In this document: positions 23,369 through 35,177 of the stretch, in pieces | Layout of the letters: each line of letters opens with the position of its first letter | Position numbering within the stretch: the first letter of the stretch is position 1 | NCBI GenBank assembly: GCA_021464415.1 | Contig: CM038468.1 | Coordinates: 37,560,969-37,624,968, forward strand | DNA length: 64,000 bases | Direction: 5' to 3' | Origin: Lonicera japonica | Taxonomy: Eukaryota > Streptophyta > Magnoliopsida > Dipsacales > Caprifoliaceae | Translations under genes and position numbers: made by a program | The notes under the pieces: model-generated | Told to the model about the DNA's origin: nothing | Database searches by the model: none | The model's input: the letters and a program-made list of their open reading frames with translations, nothing else

Positions 23369-24502
23369 TGTTTTCTTCTTCTCTTGCAAAATTATCTCTC
23401 ACTTTATCTTGAAGCTAGGGCTGCTGCTTCTTCTGTTTTTTTTTTCTAGTGTTTCCTTTAGATTTCACTCTATCGAACGGCAATGCCCTTACTCCCCATG
23501 TCAGCTTTCTTATAACCAAAAAAGGCTAGGGTTTTTTACTCCTTTTCCTTTCCTTTTTTTTTTCTTTCCATAATCCGGGTTTGCGAAATACTTGCGTTAT
23601 GGAAACAATTTTTTTGTAAGATCATGAGCTTTTACCTACAATTTTAGGCTTGTGAACGGGGGCTATCTGAGTCGGATTTGGGATTGCATTTTTTAGCATA
23701 AATTGGCCCAAAGTAAAACTTTCCTTGCGTACTCAAATTCAACTCATAATTCGGGTTTAAAATATTGTCAACACTCTTCTCGACTCAAACTCAATTAAAA
23801 CTCCATCGTCAATTAAGTGGGCCAAATAGGTGGGCTACAGGCCTACTTGGCCCAATTGATAGCCCTATACAATTCTTATATTTTGTTTGCCTTTTTTTTT
23901 TTTCCTTTCTTGTTATTGTATATATGCATGAAAAATGTTAATTTGTATTATAAAGGTTCATGTTAAGCATATTATGAATAAAAAAAAAACTCTGATAACT
24001 ATTTGAGGAGTAGCTAAATTGTATCAAACCATATTATTTTTTTGCCTTTGTGAAATTGTTTGCTTGTGTTTCTTGTTATTTAATTAAGTTTATTGTCTAC
24101 TCAAGTCTGAATAGTCTAAGCAAATCCAGGTCATTCTCAAATAATCTGTGACAGTACAAAAATTTTAATGAGTGCACTCTTTAATTATTTATGTTGTCCG
24201 CATTTACAAAGATGAACAAAAATTAAAACTCGACCGCCATTTTTAGATATAGTGTTTAAAATAGGTCCCTTTTTTTAATATAGTGTTTAAAATATTGGTA
24301 CTGTGTACCATGTTTTAGATATACTGGTCTCACGTACAACGTTTAAGATATTACCTTAAGTAATCACTATTTTAATAAAAAATGGAAGCAATGGAAAGCG
24401 GTTATGACACTAAATTTTAGTGAATTTTTTATTTTGCTTGTGTATTTATTATTTATTCAAAAATATAGTTGGCCTGTCTTAAAATGGAAGTAATAAATCG
24501 TC

Positions 24503-24532
24503 CACACGCATTGCGCATGTGTCGACGTCTAG
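24503..24532 (+). mobile_element. Helitron-like 3' terminus (unit A)
   Basis: The hairpin CACACGCATTGCGCATGTG (24503-24521) is followed by seven bases, then CTAG (24529-24532) and a T. A short hairpin just before a CTRR end with a following T is the standard 3' signature of plant Helitrons. The 5' end (A|TC) was not identified, so element length is unknown. The same terminus occurs at 34242-34271. Confidence 0.5.
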
Positions 24533-24827
24533 TATTATTATTAATTTATTATATTAAGCACAAGTTACAAAATTAACATAAGTTATAAAAAGTTGGGTCA
24601 TTTACCTTTTGGCTCCCATTTATTTACATATATTCCCCTTTGGCAACCAAAGTTTACATTAATTTACATTGACACCCATTTGAAAGGTTTCCGTCTAGCC
24701 AACAAGTCAAACTGTTAAACTACCCTTTACAATATCAAAACTACTCCTCTTATTGGATATAAATGAAAACGAATAAATTTTGGTATTATTTTAAGCACTA
24801 AAAATTAAGTACACAACCCCTTTACCC

Positions 24828-24908
24828 AGTGGTGGAGCTAAGAATCTGGCTAAGTGGGGGCGAAATTCAAAACACACAAAAATACATTCAAGACCATAAA
24901 ATTTGAAT

Positions 24909-24943
<35 letters not shown>

Positions 24944-25775
24944 TCATACAGCTCAAATGGAGAATGTAAACAATTATGAGAAATTGCATTAATATAATGC
25001 AAATATAATAGTATTAATAATATTATGCAATTAATGAAGAATCACAACTACTATTATATAAGTAATTAAGAAATTTATTATTACACCTAATATTAAAAAG
25101 TAGATATAAGAAAGGATTTATCTTAGTAGTATTGGAAAAATAGGTAAAATATCATTTTTAGAGCCATTTTGAGGGTAATTTTGAGTGGAACCTCACACTC
25201 GATCAGTTTTGAAATATTATTATAGATTTGTATTCTCCTCCGTGAGGACATCGAAATTGTATATTTGTTTGCTCAAAATGATTATGGGGTGAATGAGAAA
25301 TTATCACTCAAAGTGAGTTACTTGAGATAAAAAAATGTAATAAAAATGAGTTAATCTCATATGGGAACTTTATGAAAAAATTGATGAGTTTATAAGAGAT
25401 CACTTCTTATAAAATTAACATCGAAATTGTATATTTGTTTGCTCAAAATGATTATGGGGTGAATGAGAAATTACCACCCAAAGTGAGTTACTTGAGATAA
25501 AAAAAAATGAGTTAATCCCATATGGGAACTTTGTGAAAAAATTGATGAGTTTATAAGAGATCATATCTTATAAAATTGATAAGTATTTAAGAAAAATAAC
25601 ATTCCTATGTATAGTTTGGTTCTTTTACACTTTGGTAAACTAAAGTAAAAATTTATACACATAAGCTCCTACATATTATTATTATTTTCAAAAAATACCC
25701 CATATATAATTAAAAAAAATCCTAAACCAAGTGGAGGCGCTCGACCCCACTTGGCCCAATGTACCTCCGCATGTG
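24828..25775. mobile_element. 948-bp TIR transposon upstream of a dirigent gene
   Basis: Flanked by perfect 9-bp direct repeats CCTTTACCC (24819-24827, 25776-25784), matching the uninterrupted site near 2100 (CCTTGCCC). The ends are inverted repeats: left AGTGGTGGAGCTAAGAATCT, right reverse complement CACATGCGGAGGTACATTGG, continuing into AAGTGGGG(G/T)CG. No protein-coding capacity. A 9-bp duplication points to Mutator, but the terminal GTGGNGGAG word is more hAT-like (8 bp also fits), so the superfamily is left open. Confidence 0.8.
25248..25581. repeat. Tandem 170-bp repeat inside the transposon
   Basis: The two units (25248-25417 and 25418-25581) start ACATCGAAATTGTATATTTG and differ by a few substitutions and a small indel. 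They lie in the centre of the 948-bp element. Confidence 0.85.
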
Positions 25776-25798
25776 CCTTTACCCTTAGCCAATTCCAT

Positions 25799-26568
25799 AT
25801 GACTATGCCTAAATCTCCTTCCAAGTTAATCGCCACTTGGTTCCTCTTCCTCTTAGCCTTCACCAACTACTCATTTTCTGCCCAAACCATAAGCGAACCA
25901 TCGCCGCATCACCACCCTTGCCCAATTACCTTTTATATGCGAAATACATTAATTACCACACACCCCTCCACTTCACAACCACCAACAGCAACAAAACTAG
26001 ATGACCACCTACCCTTCTCAAAACCACAAAGTTTTTTTCCTCCATATGGCGAAATCCTAATTCCCATGCCAAATTCCGCCACTCAAACACTAGGTTTAGC
26101 TGGAATTGAAATTCCTTTTCCAACCAGTGTGACACTACAAGAATTGGAACTGAGCACAGTCATAGTTATCGACAAGGACTTGTTTGAAGGTCCAATTTTT
26201 GGACTAGTGTTGGTTGGGAAAGCACAAGGACTATATGTTGCATGCTCGGAAGATGGTCATAGTCACATGATGGCTATGACTACGAGTTTTGCCAATGGCA
26301 AGTTTAAGGATGGATTGAGGCTATTTGGGATGCATCGCAAAGGGGATGTCGAGGCCTATATTGCGGATATTAGGGGAATTGGGAAGTATAATTAGGGGTG
26401 TTCAAAAACCGAACCGGACCGAGAAACCGAAAAAACCGAACCGGAAAATGGACCGATTTGGACCGGACCATTTGAATTCGGTCCGATCCGGTCTAAATTT
26501 TGAAGGACCGAATCATTTCGGTCCGGTCTTCGGTCTTGCATTTTAACACTACGGTCGGACCGGACCGG

Positions 26569-26599
<31 letters not shown>

Positions 26600-27030
26600 T
26601 TAAATATATATTATTAATATATAATATTAATACTAAAACCAAACCCTAATATTAATAATATATATTAATATAAATATATATTATTGTTGTGCTAATTTTT
26701 TTTTTCTTTATCATAATACAACTTTTGGGCCCAAAAAAAAAAGCCCAGACCGAATGGACCGACCGGAACCGGACCGAACCGGTCTGGTCCAGTCTGGTCC
26801 GGTCTTTACAGGTGTTTCGGTCCGGTCCGGTCTTCTATTTTTTGGGACCGAAATTTCCGGTCCGGTCCGGTCTTAGGCAATTCGGTCCGGTCAACCGGAC
26901 CGTGAACACCCCTAAGTATAATGGTGCAAATGGCCACGCCATTGTTAAGGCTATCAATGAGAGCTCTTAATATGTAGAGGGAAGCATTGGAGGGGATAAC
27001 AAATTCCTTGTGTTAATCAGTAAAATTTAA
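25799..27030 (+). pseudogene. Dirigent gene disrupted by a hAT MITE
   Basis: ATG 25799 (MTMPKSPSK) opens a full-length dirigent homologue with signal peptide and barrel motifs (VGKAQGLYVACSEDG, LRLFGMHRKGD, IADIRGIGKYN). A 522-bp element at 26393-26914 introduces a stop directly after GKYN. Coding resumes after it as NGANGHAIVKAINESS, then an in-frame TAA stands where the intact gene has Gln, and the tail (GGDNKFLVL) lacks the conserved end. The substitutions SSEDG to CSEDG and AVIGG to ADIRG also suggest relaxed constraint. It is therefore broken twice. An open frame extending upstream of 25799 comes from the neighbouring transposon and is not native sequence. Confidence 0.9.
26393..26914. 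mobile_element. hAT-type MITE, 522 bp
   Basis: Terminal inverted repeats TAGGGGTGTTC / GAACACCCCTA, flanked by a perfect 8-bp target duplication AGTATAAT (26385-26392, 26915-26922). The 8-bp duplication and TAGGGGTG-type ends are standard for hAT. The interior is packed with GGTCCGGTC / GACCGGACC words, making each side GC-rich and self-complementary around an AT-rich centre (about 26570-26690). It is non-coding; the open frames through it are by-products. Confidence 0.92.
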
Positions 27031-27700
27031 TTGCCTTTTTTCGTCTTTCTTAAAGGAAACTCTATTTATTGTAACTAAATGTGAGCCACGTCACATCACT
27101 AATTTTGGCTCACACTATAATTACAATAAACAAGATAAATTTTAGGTCATTAGATATGTTTTCAAAACATCAAATCAAAGAAGTCAACATTTTTTTCTCT
27201 ATTTAATTCCATCAATCTATTCTCTCTCATCAACTTCTTTTCAAATTTAAAATACATTAACTTTAAATACAAAAATTAGAAACTATTAAAATTTGCATAT
27301 TTGAAATTTACTTATTGCTACCTATAAAATAAGATCCATTATTATTATAAAATTATGTGTACAAGAAAAGTTATTCTAAATCATTTTTCTCATTTAAACA
27401 TATTTTCTTCATATAACTTATATTCAAACCACTTTACACAATTTATTTATTTCAAATCGAATTCCAACCTAATTCTTCTTTTAATTTAAAAATATAAAAA
27501 GATATAAGTTTTTATTTAATCTTTTACAAACTTACATATTTTATTTTTTTTATAACAAAAAAAAATAAACCATTACTTTTATAAACCAATCTTACTACCA
27601 ATGATACCAAATAATTGCAATTAAAATTTGGAAATATGTAATGTTATTGTATGGTGAATGATTAGTGATGACAAATGGCATAATCCTTCATTTAGTTTAA

Positions 27701-27714
<14 letters not shown>

Positions 27715-27740
<26 letters not shown>
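27715..27740. repeat. TA / TG microsatellite
   Basis: A TA run followed by about ten TG units, at the position matching the AT run near 17490 in unit A. Confidence 0.8.
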
Positions 27741-28810
27741 TTAATGTTTTACAAATTTAAATATTAATTTTTTAAAAGAAAATACATTACTTTTGTAAAA
27801 CAGTGTTACTATCAATGATACCATATGTTTATAATTAAAATTTTAAAAATATATAATGTCATTGTAATAATAATGGAATACATTAACTTTTCAAAATATT
27901 TATTTATATATATATTGGTGAATGATTATGGATGAAAAATTGACCTAACCTGGCCATAAAAAGATGGCGAAACAGGGGCAAATTTGAGTTTTTCAATTAA
28001 AAACCACTTCAATCTGGTCGAATCGAATATATATATTTGCATCTCGAGTTTGGCTTTAGCAACCCCTTGCTTTTTAGTTAGATCGATTGCCATATCTATT
28101 TATGATAGCTCATTTATATGGGTACATAAAAAAGCCCGTCTTATTATAGTGTGATCGTTGCATATACATTTTTTTTAATATATGTTCTGGGTTGCACACT
28201 GTTTAGATATTATGTATTTTTGTTCAATTTAGCTATTTTCTAATTATTGAATTTTTTTTTACATCGGCATGCGGTTCGGCACAAGCAATACCTAGTTTGT
28301 AATTAAAATGAAGAGACGATAATTATAAAAAGAAAAAACGGACAATGAAAGATAACCATCGGTGGTTAGCAATTGCTTTATTATATCTTAGTATTTTTGT
28401 ATTTCCCTAATGAGTTAACTTGATATCCGTGTACGCTAAAAGAAGCGTGCACAGGCACACAGGCGTCACGCGTCGTGTTTTTTCTACTTACAATATCTCG
28501 CTAATTAATTCCAAAACTAGCATATCGACATATCTAAGTTTTTAAAAAATAATCTTTTTTTAAAAAATAATCAATAATTTTAATTAGAAGCAGTGGTGGT
28601 AGTAGATATGGTTTTTCTTATCAACTCACTATATTGTACGGTTTTACTTAACCAATTAAAGTAACAATGGTTGAAACAAACTACATAAATAAAGAAGATC
28701 AAAGAATGAACATATAAACTAAGAAATTTTATATATATATATATATTAACAATAAACTTAATTCCAAGTCGATCAATTTAAAACCTTCATCTGACAAAAA
28801 ATTGCCAAAA

Positions 28811-29950
28811 TTACCTTCCATTTCTCAACCACTCTATCTTCCACCCATGATTTGCGTGTCGATTCTCATCCCACTCATGGCCAATTGGCGAAGCTAAATT
28901 TTGAATGAATGAAGTTGCGTCCAACAAGTTGTTGACATTTGGCAAATTGAACACCCTCAGTGTTTTATTTTTCATGTTGTATGCCAATACTTGAGGCGCA
29001 TATTTCTTTCCTAAAATCTCATCAGTCTTTGTAAAAAGAAACGGATTAAAGTCAAATGGGAGAGTTCTCACATACGTCCAAGATTCTCCAATACCGTATT
29101 CCTTCATTACAGATACGTAAATATCGAAACGAGTTTTTATAGCCATACAAAGACATTCTTCTAAAACTCCCAATCCAATAATAGAGTCGTTATCCCCAAG
29201 ATTGCACGGGGATGGGAATTCCTCGAATAAATTCTTATGCGGATCGAAGCATATAACTTTTTTGAACCTAGAACAATGATTATTAGCTCTTTCATTGACA
29301 GTCCAATGCATCCTACCATTCAATATAGGCCCTGCCTTTGTAGAAGCAACAACGAAAGGGAAATTAATCTTGACCCATCGTTTTGTCTTCAAACTAGCTA
29401 CCACGACGACTCTGCCATGACCAAAATGGTGCGTCAATCGAACTACGACCTTGTAATCATTAATAGACACATCGTAACAAAGGCCAATCATGACGATACC
29501 ATTTTCGCGCATACAATTGAGTGCTAAAACTTTGACTAAGTAACGAGTCAATGGATTGAACATGAAAAAGGACTCGCCTAAACCTATAATAACCAAGCCA
29601 ATAACAGAGTTTGAAACCACAATCCTTTTGCCATGATATTTTTTTTCGTTACACAGTATAGATAACGATTTACTAACAAAATTATCATCATTAATTGAAT
29701 AAACAGAGACTGTCGGAGATTCCGACTTTTCGATAAGGAGAATCGACTCGGACCCCGTCTTATGATGAAAATTAAGATTTGAAATTCTAAAAAGCCATAA
29801 CTTACAGACACACTTAAATTGCATAAGACATTTAATTGAGAGTCTGGAGAGTATCTCATCAAGAATTTCATCTGGTATATGAACCAATTGTGCTTCCAAC
29901 ACTCTCTGCTGTTTCCCTTTGTTTTGCATAATTAGTAACTCCGATTCCAT
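28811..29950 (-). CDS. F-box protein with F-box-associated domain (unit B, first)
   Basis: Intact 379-aa paralogue of the gene at 19099, same role expected (SCF substrate receptor). ATG 29950 gives MESELLIMQNKGKQQRVLEA. The F-box is IPDEILDEILSRLSIKCLMQ with FKCVCKLWLF. F-box-associated blocks: FMFNPLTRYLVKVL, IGLCYDVSINDYKVVVRL, GPILNGRMHWTV, VICFDPHKNLFEEFPSP, VMKEYGIGESWTYV. It ends HEWDENRHANHGW...NGR. The differences from the unit A copy are mostly substitutions, with no frame damage, suggesting that both stayed under coding constraint for some time. The SNS-CNG motif of the family is SNSVIG here. Confidence 0.92.
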   Translation of the reverse strand: MESELLIMQNKGKQQRVLEAQLVHIPDEILDEILSRLSIKCLMQFKCVCKLWLFRISNLNFHHKTGSESILLIEKSESPTVSVYSINDDNFVSKSLSILCNEKKYHGKRIVVSNSVIGLVIIGLGESFFMFNPLTRYLVKVLALNCMRENGIVMIGLCYDVSINDYKVVVRLTHHFGHGRVVVVASLKTKRWVKINFPFVVASTKAGPILNGRMHWTVNERANNHCSRFKKVICFDPHKNLFEEFPSPCNLGDNDSIIGLGVLEECLCMAIKTRFDIYVSVMKEYGIGESWTYVRTLPFDFNPFLFTKTDEILGKKYAPQVLAYNMKNKTLRVFNLPNVNNLLDATSFIQNLASPIGHEWDENRHANHGWKIEWLRNGR

Positions 29951-31824
29951 TGTTGTTGTTTTTTTCAATGGCACCTAAAACCCCTTATTCCTAAATCTAG
30001 GGTCTTTAAAATTTATTCTGAAGCGTTTGAGTCAAGTAATTGGGGGCGGAACTAGAATGTGAGAGAGTAAATTCTAGTCCAATCTAATAAAAAGAAATTT
30101 TATTACCTCTGTAAGATTTTCGACAACAAATTTAATTACCTCTATAAGATTTTCCGCATTGTGGCCGTGTGATTTATTTCGAACTGCAAGTTTCTCCACA
30201 GTTGCGATAATTGTACTACTGTTATTGTGAAAGGAATTATATTTATAAATATATAAAAAAGATTTTTATTAAGAAAAGAATTAATCAATTCAGTGGAAAG
30301 TTGCGTGTATTTAGTAAAAGGAATGTTCTCCAACAAAAGCAAATTAAATGTAAGCCTTTATTTAATGTGGACCGTAAGATATATATTCATTGTGCGGCCA
30401 ATGGACGATATTGAATTATTTGACTTTAAATAAAACAATACTCTTTTAGCTAATTAAGATGATTTTTGGAAAGAAGACAAGAAGTAAAGAATAATATAAG
30501 AATCATATATTCCTTATTTGTATACCTTTATTTAAGGTTTTCTTACTGATTTGTGAATTATTTGACAAAAATAGTTCAATAGCTAAGATATTAATATTTG
30601 TATTTCGGTTTCCATCGAACCGTGTGGAAATTATTGAGACCCAAATCAAATTTGAAAATTCTGTTTTTTTTTCTGAATCATCCGGGTCCAGAGCCAACTT
30701 TTTGGTTCGGATTTATTCGGTTATCATATATAGTTTTAAAATAAATAAGTAAATTTTAAAGCAATATCAAAAAAGCCATCACCCACAGTCAAATTCAGTT
30801 GCTTTAACACACCAAACAGTGATAGTAACTATACTTTAGTTATTAAGTTGATAAGATTTATACATAAATTTCGGGGTGCTTTCAGTTTTCGTCAAGAGTG
30901 CAAATTAGGGGGCCCGAAACCCAATCTAAACTTGAAAATTTTGTTTTGGTTTCAAATTCTGAACCACCCAGCCCCATACGTGAACCCAACTTTAAATACC
31001 ATTAAAATACTATATAATTAGCAAATTGGGTTAATAAATGGTATTTAAAGAGAAAAATAGTATATTCAAGGCAAACCTTGTCAAACGGGTTTATTTTATT
31101 AATCTAATCTGCTACTAAAATCTTTAGAGTTACTTGAGAAATTAATTATTTAAATCAATTTAGTCGGAATCTACGTATATTTCCTACTTATTTTTCCTTT
31201 TTGTTTTAGATGCTACAAAGAAGACATTGTCAAAGGCAATAAAAAATAAAACATAAAAATAAATTCATTGATGTTATAATGAAAAAATAGAAGCTGGTAA
31301 AATAGGTAATGCAAGCCTATTTCTTTAGTTTTATTGTGATAAATCAGTTTAAAACATAAATGGAAATTAAAATTATTGAATAATTATTTTTAATACAAAG
31401 TGATAGTTATACAAACGGTGGACACACAATCACCACAATGATGAACACAATATTAGGTTCAATAATCACGAACATGTGAACCAAACTCAATATCTCTTTA
31501 TTACAAGGGTAAGTAGAATGCTAACAAGCTATAAAGCCACTGACAAAATTATCAAATGTTTTACATCAAATTGTTTAACTAATTTTTAACTTTTCCTTTT
31601 CTGAATTTCGGTGCTTGTCCCGTGATGCGAACAAGGCTGCTAAGGAGATTGCGCAGTTAGAATGCTGGTGTTGAACGAGTCTAGTTTTTGTGGGCTTTTT
31701 CGATGTCAAAAAAGAAGTGATAATGATCAAACCAAACAACATAAAGAAGAACAAATAGCCTACTAAGTCATTGAATGAATACAAACCGAGAATAAACCTT
31801 TCATCAAACAAAAATTATACAAAA

Positions 31825-33000
31825 TTAATTATCTTCCGTTTTCAGCCACTCTATCTCCACCCCATGATTCTTGTGTCGAATCTCATCCCACTCATAGCCA
31901 CTCGGTGAAGCTATATTTTGAACTATTGAAACCCCGTCCACCAACAAGTCCTTGACATTCGGAAAATCGAAGGTCCTCGTCTTTTTTTCCGGATTGTCTG
32001 CGAATACTTGGGACTCGTTTTTCTTTCCTAGAATCATGATATCACCATTATTTGTAAAAGGAAACGGCAGATATGGACGAAACGCGAATGGGGTAGTAGT
32101 AGTCAAAGACGTCCAAGATTCTCTAATACCGTATTTCTTCATTATCAGTACATCAATACTTAAACTAAAACGAGATAATCTAACCATACAAAGATATCCT
32201 CCTGAAACTCCCAAATAAAAAATAGCATTTTTATCCCCAAATTGTGATGGCGGGGATGGGAACTCCTCGAATAAATTCCTAGACGGGTCAAAGTATATAA
32301 TTTTTTTGGACTGTTGATTATTAACGCTATCGTTGACGATCCAATGCATGGTACCATTCACTATCGGACCAGGCAGTGAACAAGCAACATCGAAAGGAAA
32401 ATTAATCTGGACACACTGTTTTGTCTTTAAACTAGCTACCACAACAACTCTGCCACGCCCAAAACGGTGCATAAACCTGATTACAACCTTGTAATCATTA
32501 GTAGAAGTGTCGTAACAAAGCCCGGCCACGACAAGATTGTTCTTGCTCGAGCAATTCAGTACTAAAACTTTAGCGAAATAACGAGTCGATGGATTGAACA
32601 GAAAAAAGGATTCGCGAATGCCTATTATCACCAAGCCATTACATGGATCCGAGACGACAATATTTTCGTAATAGTAATTTTTCCTTTCATTACACATTAC
32701 GGAGAACGATTTGGTAACAAATTTATTATCATCAATTGAGGAAAGAGAGACGGTCAGAGTTTTTAATGATTCCACAAGGAGAATTGACACGATCTCTGTC
32801 TTTTGATGAAAATTAGGATCAGAAATTGTAGAAAGCCAGCGTTTGCAAACGCACTTAAATCGCAAAAGAGATTGAACTGGTAGTCTGGAGAGTATCTCGT
32901 CAATGATTTCGTCTGGTAATTCCGATTCCATCAATCTTTCTTGTTTCACTCTTTTCCTTTCCTGGAATTGTGATTCTCTGCCTGCTAATTGTGATTCCAT
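31825..33000 (-). CDS. F-box protein with F-box-associated domain (unit B, second)
   Basis: Intact, 391 aa. ATG 33000 (MESQLAGRESQFQERKRVKQ) aligns with the start of the unit A gene at 23368. The open frame upstream of it has only a TTG and is not shared. F-box: LPDEIIDEILSRLPVQSLLR, FKCVCKRWLSTISDPNF. F-box-associated blocks: SFFLFNPSTRYFAKVL, AGLCYDTSTNDYKVVIRF, GPIVNGTMHWIV, IIYFDPSRNLFEEFPSP, MKKYGIRESWTSL. It ends YEWDEIRHKNHGVEIEWLKT. Compared with unit A it retains the extra Ile in GVEIEWLKT, as do the copies at 61986 and 19099. Confidence 0.92.
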   Translation of the reverse strand: MESQLAGRESQFQERKRVKQERLMESELPDEIIDEILSRLPVQSLLRFKCVCKRWLSTISDPNFHQKTEIVSILLVESLKTLTVSLSSIDDNKFVTKSFSVMCNERKNYYYENIVVSDPCNGLVIIGIRESFFLFNPSTRYFAKVLVLNCSSKNNLVVAGLCYDTSTNDYKVVIRFMHRFGRGRVVVVASLKTKQCVQINFPFDVACSLPGPIVNGTMHWIVNDSVNNQQSKKIIYFDPSRNLFEEFPSPPSQFGDKNAIFYLGVSGGYLCMVRLSRFSLSIDVLIMKKYGIRESWTSLTTTTPFAFRPYLPFPFTNNGDIMILGKKNESQVFADNPEKKTRTFDFPNVKDLLVDGVSIVQNIASPSGYEWDEIRHKNHGVEIEWLKTEDN

Positions 33001-34241
33001 AGTTTTCTTCTTCTCTTCCAAACTTCTCGCTCCCTTTATCTTGAAGGTAGGGCGGCTTCTTTCTTTTTTTTCAGTGTTTCCTTCAGATTTCACTCTATCG
33101 AACGGCAAAGCCCTTACTCATGTCAGCTTTCTTATAACTAAAAAAAGGCTAGGGTTTTTAACTCCTTTTCCTTTCCTTTTTTTTTTCTTTCCATAATCCG
33201 GGTTTACGAATTAATTGTGTTATGGAAAGAACTTTTATGTAAGATCATGAGCTCTTACCTACAATTTTAGGCTTGTGAACGGGGGCCATCTGAATCTGAC
33301 TTGGGAAAGTTCTTTTGAGCATAACTCGGTCCGAAGTAAAACTCACTTTATATACCCAAACTCAACTCATAATTCAGGCTCAAAATTTTATCAACACTCT
33401 GCCCGACTCAAGCTCAATTAAAACTCCGACGTCAATTTAGCGGGCCGAACGGGTGGGCGTCAAGCCTACTCGACCCAATTGACAGCCCTATACAATTTTG
33501 ATATTTTGTTTGCTTTTTTTTTCCCCCTTTCTTGTGATAGTATATATGCATGGAAAATGTTAACTTGTGTTCTAAAGGCACATTTTAATCATATTATGAA
33601 TAAAATAAAAAATAAAATAAAAATTATGTAAAAATCCCAGCCCTATTCAGTCAGGATAAAAGCTTTATTCTTTGTATAATTATGCTGTTAACATTGTCAA
33701 CTGTGAAATGTTCCAAATCTCTGATAATAGCACTGATCGAGGAGTAGCTAAATTGTATCAAACCATATTACTTTTTTGCCTTTGTGAAATCGTTTGCTTA
33801 TGTTTCTTATTATTTAATTCAGTTTATTGTTTACTAAAGTCTGAACAGTCTAAGCAAATCTGGGTCATTCTCAAACATTCTGCGACAACACAAAAATTTT
33901 AATCAGTGCACTCTTTAATTACTTATGTTGTCTGCATTTACAAAGATGAACATAAATTAAAACTCTGCCACCATTTTTAAATATAGTGTTTAAATAAGCC
34001 CCCTTTTTTATATATAGGGTTCAAACTATTGGTTCAATTCTGCGTACCATGTTTTACATATGTTGATCTCACGTACAATGTTTAAGATATTACCTTAAGT
34101 AATCACTATTTTAATACAAAATGAAAGCAATGGAAAGCGGTTATGACACTAAATTTTAGTGAATTTTTTATTTTATCCACGTATTTATTATTTATTCAAA
34201 AATGTAGTTGGACGGACTTAAAATGAAAGCAATAAATCGTC

Positions 34242-34271
34242 CACACGCATCGCGCATGTGTCCATGTCTAG
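34242..34271 (+). mobile_element. Helitron-like 3' terminus (unit B)
   Basis: The hairpin CACACGCATCGCGCATGTG followed by TCCATGT and CTAG|T. It is the duplicate of the terminus at 24503 and was carried along by the segmental duplication. The 5' end is unknown. Confidence 0.5.
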
Positions 34272-35177
34272 TATTATTATTAATTTATTATATTAAGCAC
34301 AAGTTACAAATTTAACTTAAGTTATAAAAAGTTGGGTCATTTACCTTTTGGCCCCCACTTATTTACCCGTATTCCCCTTTGGCACCCAAAGTTTACATTA
34401 ATTTACATTGACACCTATTTGAAAGGTTTTCATCTAGTCAACAAGTCAAACCGTTAAACTACCTTTTACAATATTAAAACTACTCCTATTGCTAGATATA
34501 AATGAAAACGAAGACACTTTTGCATGACTATATCTCATTTGATTCACATTCAAATGATGCGATCCATATATGACTTGAAAGATAATGAAACATAGGTTAT
34601 ATATATGGTAATAACATTAAATAATAAGCATTTCTTGTGCCTCTAAATCACTGAGAATCTTCCAAATCTTTGATAATAAGACTGATTGTTGAATAGGTAA
34701 ATTTTTAAAAATCATGTTATTTGTTTGGCTTTGTGAGATTGGTTGGTTATATTTCGTGTTAATTAATTCAATTTGTTATTTACTCATGTCTAAACAATCT
34801 AAGATTAATTCAGTTTATTATTTACTCATGTCTAAACAATCTAAGCAGATCCTGGTCATCCTCGAACAATACAGGACAGTACAAAAATTTAAATAATGCA
34901 ATCTTACTTACACAAAGGTTGTTTACCACTAAACATAGTGTTTAAAATAGGTCCCTGGTCCTAGATACCATGTTTAACATCAATGGGTCCCACGTACAAC
35001 ATTTATAATATTACCATACGTAAGCACAAATTGGTTTCATGTACAACGTTTATAATATTACTATAAGTAAACATAAGTTAGAAGTTTAACATAAGTTTTA
35101 AAAACTTCTACTATAAAAGGACCATGCTTGATTACATTTTTCAGACCAATAGTAGAAAATTTTATTAAGAAATCAAA

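Larger units (their letters stand above)
14080..34515. repeat. Tandem segmental duplication, units A and B
   Basis: Unit A (about 14080-24785) and unit B (about 24786-34515) align end to end: dirigent 5' flank and gene, AT-rich repeats, F-box gene one, spacer, F-box gene two, and the 3' flank with the Helitron-like end. The offset is 9712 bp at the first F-box gene and 9629 bp at the second. The junction is visible near 24785, where TATAAATGAAAACGAA is followed at once by the dirigent upstream words TTTTAAGCACTAAAAATT. After duplication, unit A gained the 18.2-kb insertion and the 690-bp tandem repeat, and unit B gained two transposons in its dirigent gene. Confidence 0.85.

Noticed and set aside
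26325..26970. Short ORFs rich in GPN/RTEP/FGP words in the MITE
   Set aside because: They are translations of CCGGTCCGG-type repeats inside the hAT MITE.
19099..33000. Self-incompatibility S-locus (tandem S-locus F-box genes)
   Set aside because: Several same-orientation F-box genes of about 390 aa invite this idea, but no S-RNase gene is present and this F-box-associated family is widespread outside S-loci. Nothing in the sequence supports a pollen function.
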